Source: Phil1 sp040767925 (GTDB lineage Bacteria > Bacillota > Clostridia > Christensenellales > CAG-138). From it: a stretch of DNA of 64,000 nucleotides. Shown one piece after another: positions 26,876-35,228 of the stretch. The notes under the pieces are model-generated. The model worked only from the letters and a program-made list of their open reading frames with translations. It was not told the DNA's origin and ran no database searches. The number at the start of each line of letters is the position of its first letter. Position 1 is the stretch's first letter. The stretch is taken from the NCBI GenBank assembly GCA_040767925.1, contig JAXGNN010000001.1:1178001-1242000 (forward strand), written 5' to 3'. Position numbers and translations under genes: made by a program.

Positions 26876-27307
26876 ATGTCCGACACGCTCTCGCTCGCGA
26901 AAAAGCTCTTCAATGAGACCTGGGATCTTCTGGATAAAACGGACCGCACGGCGGAGGATGACATCGCCATGCTCCACAAGGCGCATACCTCATGCTTTCT
27001 CTGGCGGGAAGCGGAAAGCCCCGTCAACAACGCCCGCGGCGAATGGCAGGCCTCGCGCGTGTACAGCGCGCTCGGCATGGGCGCGCCCGCGCTGCTGCAC
27101 GGGGAATATTCCCTCTCGCTCTGCCTCAAAAACGGGGTCAACGGCTTCGACCTCGCATTCGGATACGAGGCCGTCGCCCGCGCGCATCATGTGCTGGGCG
27201 ACCATGAAAAGGCCGCCGCATATAAGGCGCTCGGCCTTGCCGCGTGCGCGGATATCGCGGACCCGGGCGACCGGGACTATACGCTATCGAACTTTGGGGA
27301 TCTGTAA
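26876..27307 (+). CDS. Hypothetical small helical (TPR-like) protein
   Basis: The 143-residue protein has no family I can name with certainty. It is predicted soluble and helical. The C-terminal half, GYEAVARAHHVLGDHEKAAAYKALGLAACADIADPGDRDYTLSNFGDL, resembles one to two TPR-type helical hairpins, and conserved-looking tryptophans occur at WDLLDK and GEWQAS. The GGGAGGA that forms part of an upstream ATG at 26861 is the ribosome site for the ATG at 26876. The gene stands alone, followed by a GC-rich hairpin at 27328. Confidence 0.6.
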   Translation: MSDTLSLAKKLFNETWDLLDKTDRTAEDDIAMLHKAHTSCFLWREAESPVNNARGEWQASRVYSALGMGAPALLHGEYSLSLCLKNGVNGFDLAFGYEAVARAHHVLGDHEKAAAYKALGLAACADIADPGDRDYTLSNFGDL

Positions 27308-27327
27308 ACGCCCCCGTTACGCATACA

Positions 27328-27593
27328 AAGCGGCGCCCGAAAGGGCGCCGCTTATTTCGAGATTCACAGGAGATACCTGCGCCTGCGTCATGGCCGGTAC
27401 TTCCTGAAAAGAAAGTCTCCGGGGGCCGCGGCCCCCGAATTCCCGCCGAAGGAATCACCCCTTTGGAATTCCCGTCGGCGGAACATCTGGATTCCAAGGG
27501 CCTCCGGCCCTTGGCCGGGGTTTGGGGACGGAGTCCCCAACGTTCCCGGGTATTGCCGGTCATCTAAAGCGGCGCCCCGAAAGGGCGCCGCTT
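27328..27593. repeat. Palindromic island flanked by two matching hairpins
   Basis: The hairpin AAGCGGCGCCC-GAAA-GGGCGCCGCTT (27328-27353) recurs with one extra C at 27567-27593. Between them are further palindromes: GGGGGCCGCGGCCCCC (about 27420), CCAAGGGCC/GGCCCTTGG and TTGGGGAC/GTCCCCAA (about 27495-27540). No gene is supported here. The first hairpin probably ends the hypothetical gene's transcript; the second lies just past the end of the DEAD-box gene on the other strand. Confidence 0.75.
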
Positions 27594-27607
27594 GCGATTC
27601 CGTCTGT

Positions 27608-28717
27608 TCAGCAGCCGACCGCGCGCTCGCGGGCGAGCTTGATGCGGAAACGCCGCTCGAGATCCTGTATCCTGCCGCGCTCCTGCGGGGCGACCAGCGT
27701 GCACGCGCGTCCCGCGCGCCCCGCGCGGCCCGTCCTGCCGATGCGGTGGACGTAATACTCCATCCGGTCGGGGATATCGTAGTTGATGACGAGGTCTATG
27801 TCCTTCACATCGATGCCGCGCGCGGCGACGTCCGTCGCCACGAGCACGGTGGTTTCGCCTTTGCGGAATGCCTCCATGATGGCGTCGCGCTGCCTCTGGC
27901 TCAGATCGCCGTGCAGGCAGCAGACGGGCATCCCCTGCTCCGAAAGCCGCTGCTGCAGGAACTTCACCTTCCTTCGCGTGTTGCAGAAGACGAGCGCGAG
28001 GCGCGGCGCTTCCCGGCTGATGAGGCCTTTGACGGCGCCGGGCTTCTGCCTCTCCCCCGCGTCGAGGTACGACTGGCGCACGGTTTCGATGGGTTCGTTG
28101 CGGGCGCCGACCTCCACGCGGACGGGTTCATTCTGGAACTGCCGCGCGATGTCCATAACGTCCTTGTTCATGGTCGCTGAGAACAGCAGCGTCTGATGCG
28201 CGCCTGTCACGTTTTCAAGGATGCTCCTGATGTCCGGATAAAAGCCGAAGTCGAGCATTTCATCCGCCTCGTCGAGCACGACCGTACGCACGTTTTGAAG
28301 CTTGAGCACGTTGCGGCCGATCAGGTCCTTGATCCGGCCCGGCGTGCCCACGACGATGTGCGCGCCCGCGCGCAGCGCGCGGATCTGCACGCTCGCCGCC
28401 TGGCCGCCATACACGCTGACGGTGCGAAGCCTCTTATCCGCGGTAAGCCTGCGGAAGACCTCCGTGGTCTGCAGCGCGAGCTCGCGGGTCGGGCAGAGCA
28501 CGAGCGCCTGCGTTTTATTGCTGTCCCTGAAAACCCTTTCGATGATGGGGACGGCGAACGCGGCGGTTTTGCCCGTGCCGGTCTGGGCGATGCCCATGAC
28601 GTCCTTTTTGCCCAGGATCAGTTCCAGGGTCTTTTCCTGAATGGGAGTCGGGTTCGCGTAGCCGACCTCCCGAAGCGTCGCCCTCATGTTTTCCGAAAGC
28701 AGTTCAAAGTAGTGCAT
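27608..28717 (-). CDS. DEAD-box ATP-dependent RNA helicase (CshA-like)
   Basis: The 369-residue protein is a bare helicase core: Q-motif region YANPTPIQEKTLEL, Walker A AQTGTGKTAAFA, DEAD in VLDEADEMLDFG, SAT in LFSATMNKDV and motif VI HRIGRTGRAGRAG. It lacks the long basic C-terminal tail of full-size CshA/DeaD. Such helicases unwind structured RNA in cold adaptation, ribosome assembly and mRNA decay. The ATG at 28717 begins the conserved MHYFELLSENMRATLREVGY; the 49 upstream codons have no family match. It has a ~300-base leader region with a terminator-like hairpin. Confidence 0.92.
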   Translation of the reverse strand: MHYFELLSENMRATLREVGYANPTPIQEKTLELILGKKDVMGIAQTGTGKTAAFAVPIIERVFRDSNKTQALVLCPTRELALQTTEVFRRLTADKRLRTVSVYGGQAASVQIRALRAGAHIVVGTPGRIKDLIGRNVLKLQNVRTVVLDEADEMLDFGFYPDIRSILENVTGAHQTLLFSATMNKDVMDIARQFQNEPVRVEVGARNEPIETVRQSYLDAGERQKPGAVKGLISREAPRLALVFCNTRRKVKFLQQRLSEQGMPVCCLHGDLSQRQRDAIMEAFRKGETTVLVATDVAARGIDVKDIDLVINYDIPDRMEYYVHRIGRTGRAGRAGRACTLVAPQERGRIQDLERRFRIKLARERAVGC

Positions 28718-28746
28718 GATGTTTTCTTTCTTTTCCGGAGTTTCAG

Positions 28747-28778
28747 CATAAAAATAAGGCTTTGCAAAAAAGCAAAGT
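28747..28778 (-). terminator. Putative attenuator in the helicase leader
   Basis: On the minus strand CTTTGC-TTTTTT-GCAAAG (28777-28760) is followed by CCTTATTTTTA, 30 bases before the helicase start. It is a small U-tailed hairpin inside the gene's own 5' leader. A second hairpin, CGGGGC/GCCCCG, lies upstream near 28822-28841. The remaining leader to 29025 shows no gene. Confidence 0.5.
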
Positions 28779-29025
28779 CTTTCGAATTTGTTCGTTCGCA
28801 ACAAGTTCCAGCATTTATACCCGGGGCCGGAAAGCCCCGTTGCGGCGCGCGCGTATAGATTCATGCGCGTCGGTATTATAAATACGGCTTGCGAAAAGCG
28901 CCCGATGCGGGCTGCCGGAGCATCGTCCGGCGTTTATTTACAATACCGATCTAGTATACACGCGTTAATGGCAAATGTAAAGCGGCATATCGCCTTTTCG
29001 GATTCTATATTTTGCCGAAGCGGAT

Positions 29026-31272
29026 TTATCCCCGTTCCCGCTCAGGCGCGGCCTTGTTAAGCAGCGGCGTGAGCTCTCCCGCGTAATAGACGCGCAGCGC
29101 GTGCAGCGCGCGCGTCAAAACGGTATAAAGCAGCTTTCGCTCCTCCTCGCAGGCGTAGTTGCCGCCGCCCGCGTCATAGACGATCACGGCGTCGAACTCG
29201 AGCCCTTTGGCGAGGTACGAGGGCATGACGACCGCGCCGCCGTCGAACCCGTCCTCAGGATCTAAGATCGCCCTGACTTTTGTTTTTCCCTTGAGAGAGC
29301 GGTACACCCCCTCCGCCTCCCGCCGCGTGCGCGCCAATATACCGATGGAGCGGTACCCCCGCTCGAGATACGCTTCGATGTCCGAAACGAGCCTGCGGTG
29401 GATCGCCCTTCTATCGGGCAGGCCGATCACTTCGGGCGCGTCCCCGTGCCGCTCCACCGGTTCGGCGCCCTCCTCGCCGGGCAGGAGGGTTTTTGCGAAA
29501 GCGGAGATTTCCAGCGTGGAGCGGTAGCTCTTGGTAAGGCGCATCAGAAGCGTGTTCTCCCCGGGGAAAATGCCAAAAAGCTCCCCGAAGCCGCCCGCGT
29601 TCATATGCGGGTTGATCGCCTGGTCCGGGTCGCCCAGCAAGGTGATGTTCGCGTGGCGGAAATGCTGGCGGAGGATGCGGTACTGCAGCGGGGTATAGTC
29701 CTGCGCCTCATCGATGATGACGAACTTCGTTTCCGCCGTTTTCGGCGCGCCGCCGAATGCCCCCTCGAGATAGAGCAGCGGCGCCTGGTCCTCGTAAAAG
29801 AGCTGCCCCGCGTCGAGGTTCTCCAAAGTATAGGCGCGCATCTCGTCCAGTTCGCCCGCGGCGCCCGCGTTTTTAAAAAGCTCCCGCGCGTCGAAGATGC
29901 GCCGGTAGTGCGATAAAAGATCGAACGCGGTCAGCTCCTCGATCCGCGCGCGCAGCGCCGAAGATTCCCTTTTGACGGCGGCGAGGCCGTCGCGCCGAAG
30001 GCGCGCTTTATCGGAATACGCGCCCGTGTCCCGCAGTTCCGAAATGATCTCGCGCACGCGCTCGTCCTCGCGGGCCTTGAGAAGGAAGAGCATCCGCGCG
30101 CGCGTCCTCTCGAGCTTCCTTTTCAGCGGGAGCGCGCGGTATTCCCCGTTGTAGAGTTCATCGAGCTCCGCCGCGGAGGCGACGGGTTTGCCGTTCAATA
30201 CGAGATCCGGAAAACGCCTTTCCTCCCGGTTCAGCCCTTCCGCGTACTTTTCGAGGACTTCCATAAAGACGGCGGACGACTTGAAGCGGATGTTCGCGAC
30301 GCGCGCGGGATAGGTCGACCGATCGCGCCCCTCGAGCAGATACTCCATCATGCCCGCGTAGCTCTCCTTCCTCATGCCGACGTCGAGCGCCTTTTGCATG
30401 TACGCGGCGAAGGTGGTCTGCATGAGGTTTTCCTCGCCCAGCTCGGGGAGCACGTTTGAAATATAGTCGTTGAAGATTTCGTTGGGGGAGAAGATGAGTA
30501 TGTTGCGCGAGGCCACCTTGTCCCTGTGCTTATAGAGCAGATACGCCGCCCTGTGCAGCGCGACGGAGGTTTTGCCGCTGCCCGCGGGCCCCGCAACGAT
30601 GAGGTGCTGATACCGCTCGTTGCGGATGGCGCGGTTCTGCTCGCGCTGGATGGAGGTCACGATGGCTTTCATCCTGTTTTCGGTGTTTTTGCTTAAAATC
30701 TGCTGGAGCATCTCGTCGTCGATTTTAAGGCTGCTGTCGAACATGTATTCAATTTTGCCCGCGGCGATTTTATACTGCCGCTTGAGCGTCAGTTCGCCGG
30801 AAATCGTCCCGTTGGGGCACTCGTAGGAGGCGGGTCCCGTCTCAAAATCATAGAACATGCCGGAAACGGGCGCGCGCCAGTCGCAGACGAGCACCTTGTA
30901 GTTCTCGTCGAGCAGGTTGGAGAGGCCGATATAGTGCCTTTGCGCGCCGTCGCTCCCCTCGCGCCGGAAGTCGATGCGCCCGAAGTACGGGGAGAGGAGC
31001 ATCCGCGCGTACTTGTCGCGCAGCTTCTCATGAAAAACGTGGCCGCGCTTCTGGCGCTTCATGGCGTCGATATACTCCATGAAGGTGATGAGCTTGGTCA
31101 TGCCGTCCCCCGCGGAGATGGGACCCAAATCCTCCCACATGTCCTTTTGGGTTTCGAGCGCGTCCTCCCTGAGTTTTTCGTCGTTCTGAATGTTCTCGTC
31201 GAAAAGCCGCTTCGCCTCGACGAGCACTCGCCCGAGCCACGCTTCCTCTTCCCGCCGGATCAAATCGTCCAC
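29026..31272 (-). CDS. helD: HelD-like UvrD/Rep-family helicase (RNA polymerase recycling factor)
   Basis: The 748-residue protein has a long N-terminal coiled region, the part that enters RNA polymerase in HelD. Walker A GPAGSGKTSVALHRAAYLLY follows near residue 230. Later come VIIDEAQDYTPLQYRIL, LLGDPDQAINPH, LTKSYRSTLEISAFA and a C-terminal RecA-like part (AKGLEFDAVIVYDA, LLYTVLTRALHALRVYY). Size and order match Firmicutes HelD, which removes stalled RNA polymerase from DNA, rather than UvrD or PcrA. The start is GTG at 31272 with AAAGGAG upstream. Confidence 0.9.
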   Translation of the reverse strand: MDDLIRREEEAWLGRVLVEAKRLFDENIQNDEKLREDALETQKDMWEDLGPISAGDGMTKLITFMEYIDAMKRQKRGHVFHEKLRDKYARMLLSPYFGRIDFRREGSDGAQRHYIGLSNLLDENYKVLVCDWRAPVSGMFYDFETGPASYECPNGTISGELTLKRQYKIAAGKIEYMFDSSLKIDDEMLQQILSKNTENRMKAIVTSIQREQNRAIRNERYQHLIVAGPAGSGKTSVALHRAAYLLYKHRDKVASRNILIFSPNEIFNDYISNVLPELGEENLMQTTFAAYMQKALDVGMRKESYAGMMEYLLEGRDRSTYPARVANIRFKSSAVFMEVLEKYAEGLNREERRFPDLVLNGKPVASAAELDELYNGEYRALPLKRKLERTRARMLFLLKAREDERVREIISELRDTGAYSDKARLRRDGLAAVKRESSALRARIEELTAFDLLSHYRRIFDARELFKNAGAAGELDEMRAYTLENLDAGQLFYEDQAPLLYLEGAFGGAPKTAETKFVIIDEAQDYTPLQYRILRQHFRHANITLLGDPDQAINPHMNAGGFGELFGIFPGENTLLMRLTKSYRSTLEISAFAKTLLPGEEGAEPVERHGDAPEVIGLPDRRAIHRRLVSDIEAYLERGYRSIGILARTRREAEGVYRSLKGKTKVRAILDPEDGFDGGAVVMPSYLAKGLEFDAVIVYDAGGGNYACEEERKLLYTVLTRALHALRVYYAGELTPLLNKAAPERERG

Positions 31273-31303
31273 CGCAACATGCTCCTTTGCTTCTATGGGC
31301 GTC

Positions 31304-31332
31304 TTGACGCCGCCCCGCGGATATGATATAAT
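31304..31332 (+). promoter_or_regulatory. Sigma-A promoter for the toroid-like gene
   Basis: TTGACG (31304-31309), 17 bases, TATAAT (31327-31332). Predicted start near 31339, giving a ~180-base leader to the ATG at 31520. It lies within the helD leader on the opposite strand. Confidence 0.75.
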
Positions 31333-31380
31333 GAGAATAGAGAAATATTTTCATATATATTCCGCATCGACATTGAATTT

Positions 31381-31409
31381 AATTTACCATAACGGCGTTG
31401 TTCTGTCAA
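31381..31409 (-). promoter_or_regulatory. Sigma-A promoter of helD
   Basis: Minus strand TTGACA (31409-31404), 17 bases, TAAATT (31386-31381). Predicted start near 31374, so the nascent RNA crosses the opposing plus-strand promoter at 31304-31332. Confidence 0.7.
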
Positions 31410-31519
31410 GCCCGCGCACCTTGTAAGCCGCCCGCATGCGAAAGCGAAAGCTGCTCGCCGGGCGTTTTATTCTATTCCGCCCGACCTTGTGATAGGCGCC
31501 GCGCGCCAAGGAGAAGCAG

Positions 31520-32527
31520 ATGGAAGCCTGGAAAAGCGTTCTGAAGGACGACCCGACCGACTGGCTGCTCGGGGAGGACAACCCTTCCGTGCGGTATTTC
31601 GCGCTGCGCGATCTCATGGGCAGGCCCGAGAGCAATCCCGCGGTCGTATCGGCGCGGGAGGAGATCATGCGGCGCGGCCCGGTGCCGGAGCTCCTCGAAA
31701 AGCAGAGGGACCCTTCGTATCTCGCGGGCTTCCCGCGGTTCTATACGAGCAAATACGCGGGGCTCGTCTGGTCGCTGATCGCGCTCGCGGAATTGGGCGC
31801 GACGCCGAACGCGCAGATCCGGGAGCAGTGCGAATACCTTTTTCGCCATTCTCAGGATCTGCTCGAGGGCGGCTTTTCGCAGTCGGCCGCCGCGAGAACC
31901 GGAGGAGGCCGCCTCAGGGAGGTCATCCCCTGCCTGACGGGGAATATGGCGTGGTGCCTCATCCGCATGGGCTACCTCGACGACCCGCGGCTGCAAAAAG
32001 GGATATCCTGGCTCGACCGCCATCTGCGCTTCAACGACGGGGAGGAGCTTTCCCCGCAGGACGAAGTTTACGACAATTACGAGATGTGCTGGGGCAAGCA
32101 CAGCTGCCACATGGGGGTCGTAAAGGCTTTAAAGGCGTATTCGGCGATCCCCGGGGACAGGCGCTCGCCCGAAACGAGGGAGACCCTCGGCCGGGCCGTG
32201 GAGTTCATGCTGATTCACCATATCCACAAGCGCAGCCATAACCTCGGCAAACTCTCAAAGCCGGGCTGGAAGAAGTTCGGCTTCCCATTGATGTACCAGA
32301 CCGACGCGCTGGAGGTGCTCGACATCCTCTCGGCGCTCGGCGTACGCGACCCGCGCATGGGAGAGGCGCTCTCGCTCGTGTTGGACAAGCAGGGCGAGAA
32401 CGGCAGATGGCGCCTTGAAAACGCGTACGCCGGGGAAAGGGCGCTCGTGCCCTTTGAAGCGGAGGGCGATGAGAGCAAATGGCTCACGCTGCGGGCGCTG
32501 CGGGTAATCCGGGCGCAGTTCGGCTGA
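31520..32527 (+). CDS. Alpha/alpha-toroid-like (prenyltransferase/squalene-cyclase repeat) protein, unknown role
   Basis: The 335-residue protein has no signal peptide or membrane segment. It is built of paired helices with repeated patterns such as WSLIALAELGA, AWCLIRMGYLDDPRLQKGISWLDRHL and LDILSALGVRDPRMGEALSLVLDKQGENGRWRLE. The last block resembles the G-x-W ends of QW-type repeats in terpene cyclases, prenyltransferase beta subunits and related toroids. A cysteine/histidine cluster (CWGKHSCHMG) near residue 193 might bind a metal. No catalytic DxDD motif is seen, so terpene cyclase activity is not claimed. AAGGAGAAGCAG precedes the ATG. Confidence 0.65.
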   Translation: MEAWKSVLKDDPTDWLLGEDNPSVRYFALRDLMGRPESNPAVVSAREEIMRRGPVPELLEKQRDPSYLAGFPRFYTSKYAGLVWSLIALAELGATPNAQIREQCEYLFRHSQDLLEGGFSQSAAARTGGGRLREVIPCLTGNMAWCLIRMGYLDDPRLQKGISWLDRHLRFNDGEELSPQDEVYDNYEMCWGKHSCHMGVVKALKAYSAIPGDRRSPETRETLGRAVEFMLIHHIHKRSHNLGKLSKPGWKKFGFPLMYQTDALEVLDILSALGVRDPRMGEALSLVLDKQGENGRWRLENAYAGERALVPFEAEGDESKWLTLRALRVIRAQFG

Positions 32528-32583
32528 GCGGATTTTAAAAAGCGCAAACTCCCTCTGCCCCCGGCGGCTCCGGCCGTGCGGGG

Positions 32584-34068
32584 CTATTCGTCGTTCTTGC
32601 TCGTCTTTTCCCGGATTTCGTGGCCCTGCACGCTGCGCGTGTCGTCCTTGGTGCGCATATACCGCATCCGAAGCGCCGAGGTGCGCCTGCTAAAGAGGAA
32701 CGTGCGCTTGAAGTCATACCGGTTGAAGGGCGCGAACGGCGCGAAGAAGGGCACGCCGAAGCTGTCGATGGAGACGAGGTTGGTCAGTATCATGCTCAAT
32801 GCCAGAACGAAGCCATAAAACCCCATAAAGCCCGTCATGAGGATCACGAAGAACTTCAAGATCCGGATCGGGTACATGGAGAAATAATCCGGCAGGGCGA
32901 AGGAGGAAAGAAGGGACGCGCAGACCAGGATCAGCACGAGCGCGTCGAAAATGCCTGCGGTGATGGCCGCGTCGCCGATGATGATGGCGCCGACGATGCC
33001 GATCGCCGTGCCGATTTTCGACGGCACGCGCAGCAACGCCTCCCGCACGAGCTCCACGATGAACTCGACGATGAGCACCTCGAGCAGCGCGGGGAAGAGC
33101 ACGCTCTGGCGCATTTGCGCGAGGAGGATCGCATAGCTGCTGGGCAGCGCGTCGGTATGGTAAGCCACGAGCGCTATGTAGATGGCGGTGCCGCAGAGCG
33201 TGACCAAAACCGCGAGATATCGGATGATTTTTGAAAAAAGCGCGAAAAATTTATTGTCGAACCGGTCGTCCGCGGCGGTGAACGACTCGCTGAACGTGCA
33301 GGGCGCGATCAGCGCGATATGGCCGCCGTCGCAAAGGATAACCACCTTTCCTTCGACCAAAGCCTCGCAGCACCACGTCGGGCTCTCGCTCGCCCGGACC
33401 CGGGAGAACAAATCATGGTCCGTGTCGCAGAGGAAGCCCTGGATTTCGCCCGAACCCAGCACCGCGTCGGTGTCGATCTGCCGAATCCGATCCTTGATCT
33501 CGCTGACCATCTCCGGGCGCGCGATATCCTTAATATAGATCGCCGCGACGCTCGTTTTCGACCTCCTGCCCAATTCGAACATATCGATCTCAAGCTTGGG
33601 ATCCTTGATCCGCGCGCGGATCAGGGAGAGGTTGACGTCGAGATTTTCGACGAAGCTGTCCTTCGGGGCGCGGATCGAATAGGCGATCTCGGGCGCGTCG
33701 ACGGACCGGTGCTCCACCTGCTTCACGTTCACGACGATGTATTCGTCGTCGCAGGCGAAGAGCAGCACCGTCATCCCCTTTAAAACGTGGCCCTCGATCG
33801 CCGACGCGTCGTTCTCCGTTTTGCAGTCCGCAGCCGCGATCACGCACTGCATGACCCGGCACGCCTTCGGGCGCGCGAGAGCGCCCTCGTAATAGCTCAT
33901 TAGCGGCCTTAGCACGAACTGCGAAAGGGCCGCCGTGTCGACGAGCTGCTTGATGTAGATGATCCACGCGTCCGTGCCCGCAAGCGTCATCTTGCGCACG
34001 GTGAACGACGGGTTCTTCGCGCTGAGGCTTTCAACCAGCTCGTCGCTTTTGCGCTTGCCTGAAAACAT
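32584..34068 (-). CDS. Spore germination receptor subunit A (GerA family)
   Basis: The 494-residue protein has the GerA layout. A soluble N-terminal domain (about 1-240, with the TDAVLGSGEIQGFLCDTDHDLFSRVRASESP region typical of the family) precedes four to five membrane helices (about 275-430). A basic C-terminal tail (KRTFLFSRRTSALRMRYMRTKDD) follows. The characteristic VEFIVELVREALLRVPSKIGTAIGIVGAIIIGDAAI block is intact. With GerB and GerC it forms an inner-membrane germinant receptor of the endospore. It is the last of the three genes; AAGGAGGAGC precedes the ATG. Confidence 0.95.
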   Translation of the reverse strand: MFSGKRKSDELVESLSAKNPSFTVRKMTLAGTDAWIIYIKQLVDTAALSQFVLRPLMSYYEGALARPKACRVMQCVIAAADCKTENDASAIEGHVLKGMTVLLFACDDEYIVVNVKQVEHRSVDAPEIAYSIRAPKDSFVENLDVNLSLIRARIKDPKLEIDMFELGRRSKTSVAAIYIKDIARPEMVSEIKDRIRQIDTDAVLGSGEIQGFLCDTDHDLFSRVRASESPTWCCEALVEGKVVILCDGGHIALIAPCTFSESFTAADDRFDNKFFALFSKIIRYLAVLVTLCGTAIYIALVAYHTDALPSSYAILLAQMRQSVLFPALLEVLIVEFIVELVREALLRVPSKIGTAIGIVGAIIIGDAAITAGIFDALVLILVCASLLSSFALPDYFSMYPIRILKFFVILMTGFMGFYGFVLALSMILTNLVSIDSFGVPFFAPFAPFNRYDFKRTFLFSRRTSALRMRYMRTKDDTRSVQGHEIREKTSKNDE

Positions 34069-34076
34069 GCTCCTCC

Positions 34077-35228
34077 TTAAAACTCGTACTGCGGGATGAA
34101 GTCCACCCCGCCCGTCGTGTCGAGGTTGATCGCGACCTCTATGGTGAAATCCGCATCGGAGAACGCCCCGTGCCAGTCCATGCTCCGGAATTCCACCGGA
34201 AATTTGATGCGAAACGGCGTGCAGAAAGTCAGATAGTCCGCTTTGAAGACCTTCTGCGAAGCGTAGACGGCTCCCGCGATGTCATCGGCGATCTTCTTTT
34301 CGAGGTCGCGCTTGAGCTCCTCGCTGAGCTGGTCGTTAAACACGAGGTCGTCGCTGACGTAGGCGAGTATCGCGTCGAACTCCCCGCTCAGAAGAAAGCT
34401 GACCTTCCCGTCGGCAAACGAGGGCTCGATCTTCTTCTTTTTCGGCATGATTTTCACCGTCGCCTCCGTCTCTTCCACGTTCGCCGTATAGTACAATTCG
34501 GCCCGTTTCTCGCGGATGAGCTGTATCCCCCGGCTTTCCTCCGGGGGGATGGTGCCGATGCAGAGCCCGTTGTGGAACACGTAATAGCCCGCGACGGTGA
34601 TGTTGTTGTCCTCGATGCCCACATGGGGCAGCAGAAAGCTTTTGCAGGGGCCCGCGAGGGACTCGAGTATAGCCCCGAGATGGGAGCCTTCGCACATCTG
34701 GCCGGATGCGATGAGCGACTGCATCGTATCCTCGATCATCTTGCCCACGCTGGACTTCCCCTCGCCGACGGCGCTGAACTCCTCCGGCGCGCAGTCGGTG
34801 ATGAAGATGTCCACCACCTTGCGGTAGTCGGTGATCTCGCGCAGGCGGTACATATACTCCTTAATCCCGTAGTAGGCCATGCTCTCCGTGAGCACGACCG
34901 CGTTGACCGCGCCGAGGTAAATGGGATTGTCCGCCTTGTTGTCGAGCGCCTGGCGCGCTTCCGCGAGGGTCGGGCCGCCCGCCTCATAGAACGCGTACTT
35001 GCCGCCGCCCGCGCCTGGCTCGGACGAGCTCCCGCCGCCCTCCGCGAACTCGACGTAGAAGCTGTACCCCTCCTCGGTCTTGTCGAGCGTGACGAGCGTC
35101 GCGATGTCGCGCTCCTCGATATCCTGCGCGTCCCAGCAGCCCGTTATGACGAGCGCGGGCAGGAGCGTGAACGCGAGGAGCTTTTTACTGAGTTTTTTCC
35201 TGATCTTTTTCCTGAGTTTTTGCACCAT
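34077..35228 (-). CDS. Spore germination lipoprotein subunit C (Ger(x)C family)
   Basis: The 383-residue protein has a basic N-terminus, a hydrophobic segment and lipobox LVITGC, so it should be lipid-modified at Cys27 or thereabouts. WDAQDIEERDIATLVTLD follows, the standard Ger(x)C opening (GCWDxxEI-like). The C-terminal domain contains LEKKIADDIAGAVYASQKVFKADYLTF, as in family members. The N-terminal LRKKIRKKLSKKLL is an amino-acid repeat encoded by a 12-base DNA repeat shared, in another frame, with the end of the GerB gene. Confidence 0.94.
   Translation of the reverse strand: MVQKLRKKIRKKLSKKLLAFTLLPALVITGCWDAQDIEERDIATLVTLDKTEEGYSFYVEFAEGGGSSSEPGAGGGKYAFYEAGGPTLAEARQALDNKADNPIYLGAVNAVVLTESMAYYGIKEYMYRLREITDYRKVVDIFITDCAPEEFSAVGEGKSSVGKMIEDTMQSLIASGQMCEGSHLGAILESLAGPCKSFLLPHVGIEDNNITVAGYYVFHNGLCIGTIPPEESRGIQLIREKRAELYYTANVEETEATVKIMPKKKKIEPSFADGKVSFLLSGEFDAILAYVSDDLVFNDQLSEELKRDLEKKIADDIAGAVYASQKVFKADYLTFCTPFRIKFPVEFRSMDWHGAFSDADFTIEVAINLDTTGGVDFIPQYEF
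35181..35220. repeat. 12-base tandem repeat in the gerB/gerC overlap
   Basis: Three consecutive units, CTTTTTACTGAG, TTTTTTCCTGAT and CTTTTTCCTGAG (35181-35216), plus a partial fourth. It is translated in two frames: (Q/D)QEK units at the end of the permease and (L/I)(R/S)KK units at the start of the lipoprotein. Confidence 0.85.
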
